A stretch of 64,000 nucleotides of DNA from Brevundimonas naejangsanensis (GTDB taxonomy: Bacteria; Pseudomonadota; Alphaproteobacteria; Caulobacterales; Caulobacteraceae): contig NZ_CP032707.1 in the NCBI RefSeq assembly GCF_003627995.1, forward strand, positions 2,532,501-2,596,500, written 5' to 3'. The notes below the pieces were generated by a model. The model worked only from the letters and a program-made list of their open reading frames with translations, made no database searches and was not told the DNA's origin. The position numbers were made by a program, and so were the translations under genes. Each line of letters begins with the position of its first letter. Position 1 is the stretch's first letter. Shown here piece by piece: positions 63,285 through 64,000 of this stretch.

Positions 63285-63848
63285 TCAGGCTGCCGGCTTG
63301 ACCTCGGCCTTGGCAGACGCGGGCTTCTCGGCCGGAGGCGGGGCATCCAGCATGCTGGCGCCCGGCGTGTCGCGCTTGGCCTGGGTGCAGCGGCCCTGGA
63401 ACCAGGCGCCCTGTTCGATCGACAGTTGTTCCTGGGTGATGTCGCCTTCGACGCGCGAGGTGGCGAACAGCTTCACCTGCTTGGCGACGATGGCGCCCGA
63501 GACCCGGCCGCGCACTTCCAGGACGTCGGCGTGGACCGTGCCCTCGACCGCGCCGCCTTCGCCGATCACCACGCGCACCACGCGGATGTCGCCCTTGAGC
63601 GAACCGTCGACCTGAAGCTCGCCGGCGCCCGAGATGTTGCCCTCGTATTTCACTCCCGCCGACAGGGTGGACAGGTTGGACGAGCGGCCCGCCGGGCGCG
63701 CGGGCTCGGGCGCGCGAGGCGCGGCGGCAGGGGCGGCCGGGGCCGTGGACACAGGTTGGGCAGGCGTCGGATTAGCGGCTCCGGGCGGCGTTGGAATGCC
63801 CATCTCGCTCGAAGGCTTGTTGTCGAAGGGTTTGTTCTTGGTGAACAT
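63285..63848 (-). CDS. Bactofilin
   Basis: 187 aa. A flexible Pro/Ala-rich N-terminus (about 1-60) is followed by the bactofilin beta-helix core (about 60-155: VKYEGNISGAGELQVDGSLKGDIRVVRVVIGEGGAVEGTVHADVLEVRGRVSGAI repeats, given as landmarks GELQVDGSLKGDI, VRGRVSGAI), and an Ala/Lys-rich tail. Bactofilins polymerise without nucleotides and place peptidoglycan enzymes, as BacA does at the Caulobacter stalk. The partner is often an M23 peptidase gene next door, and the last bases of the window may hold one. Paralogue (BacA or BacB) not resolved. Confidence 0.92.
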   Translation of the reverse strand: MFTKNKPFDNKPSSEMGIPTPPGAANPTPAQPVSTAPAAPAAAPRAPEPARPAGRSSNLSTLSAGVKYEGNISGAGELQVDGSLKGDIRVVRVVIGEGGAVEGTVHADVLEVRGRVSGAIVAKQVKLFATSRVEGDITQEQLSIEQGAWFQGRCTQAKRDTPGASMLDAPPPAEKPASAKAEVKPAA

Positions 63849-63980
63849 GGTGGTCTCCGCGTTTCACCGACGGCGCCGGCAAAGGTCCAGTGTCAGCCCC
63901 CCGGGATACAATCCCTGACATCAGTTAGGGGGCGCACGAGCGGAGAGGTCAAGCGGGGCCTTCCGAACCCCGCTCGCCGA

Positions 63981-64000
63981 TCAGAGCGCTTCGGCGGCGG
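63981..64000 (-). CDS. Possible 3' end of a minus-strand gene
   Basis: On the minus strand the window edge reads GCC GCC GAA GCG CTC TGA, five plausible codons and a stop. A 7-bp hairpin (AGCGGGG 63952-63958 with CCCCGCT 63968-63974) follows the stop on that strand. In other Caulobacterales a peptidase or wall-related gene often precedes bactofilin. Only 20 bases are visible, so this remains a guess. Confidence 0.25.

Overview
The window is a stretch of chromosome from a high-GC alphaproteobacterium of the order Caulobacterales, most likely Brevundimonas or a close relative. Evidence for this: strong G/C bias at third codon positions, two very large TonB-dependent receptors of the Caulobacter/sphingomonad type, a bactofilin gene, a possible CtrA-like TTAA repeat, several TTG starts, and prfB with a retained programmed frameshift. 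It is almost entirely housekeeping and metabolic DNA. I see no prophage, insertion sequence, CRISPR array or plasmid function. The genus is inferred from gene content; no rRNA is present.

Layout. 0-6 kb: SH3/glycine-zipper exported protein, S24/LexA-like regulator, two small unknown genes, a pair of PaaI thioesterases, an orphan 'ligase-associated' exonuclease, and a CBS-HisKA-HATPase-REC protein whose phosphoacceptor His is Arg. 6-13 kb: queC-queE (7-deazaguanine synthesis), lipoprotein, pirin, aroC, a J-domain-like protein with a broken HPD motif, a YciI-like protein, pdxH, TetR and uridine kinase. 13-18 kb: fatty-acyl-CoA ligase, DUF1499 protein, MBL hydrolase and a DUF442-type sulfur transferase.

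17-28 kb is the most distinctive region. A module of one TonB-dependent receptor and one divergently transcribed small periplasmic protein occurs twice in tandem. Both receptors start with TTG and end in matching terminator hairpins. tRNA-Asp and a secreted oligopeptidase B-like S9 peptidase follow, and I infer a role in uptake of an unidentified, perhaps peptide-like, substrate.

28-45 kb: trypsin-like protease, acyl-CoA dehydrogenase, cytochrome b561, threonylcarbamoyl-AMP synthase, 3-hydroxybutyrate dehydrogenase, YaaA, FAD-linked oxidase, NUDIX, SPFH/NfeD pair, RNase HI, tatABC, glnB-glnA with a hairpin between the genes, NAD(P)HX dehydratase, tRNA-Leu and an APC permease. 45-64 kb: HrpB helicase, MFS transporter, two RNA methyltransferases, a membrane glycosyltransferase whose frame runs into the next gene, a TetR/binding-protein/permease/ATPase operon with 4-bp overlaps, soluble lytic transglycosylase, dapA-smpB, PBP1A, prfB and bactofilin. 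The last 20 bases may hold the end of another minus-strand gene.

No interval longer than 300 bp lacks a gene. The larger gaps (17784-18054, 21904-22178, 25227-25511) are receptor promoter regions or tRNA flanks. No wholly new system stands out. The best candidates for new biology are the duplicated receptor/periplasmic-protein module and the CBS pseudokinase-receiver protein.
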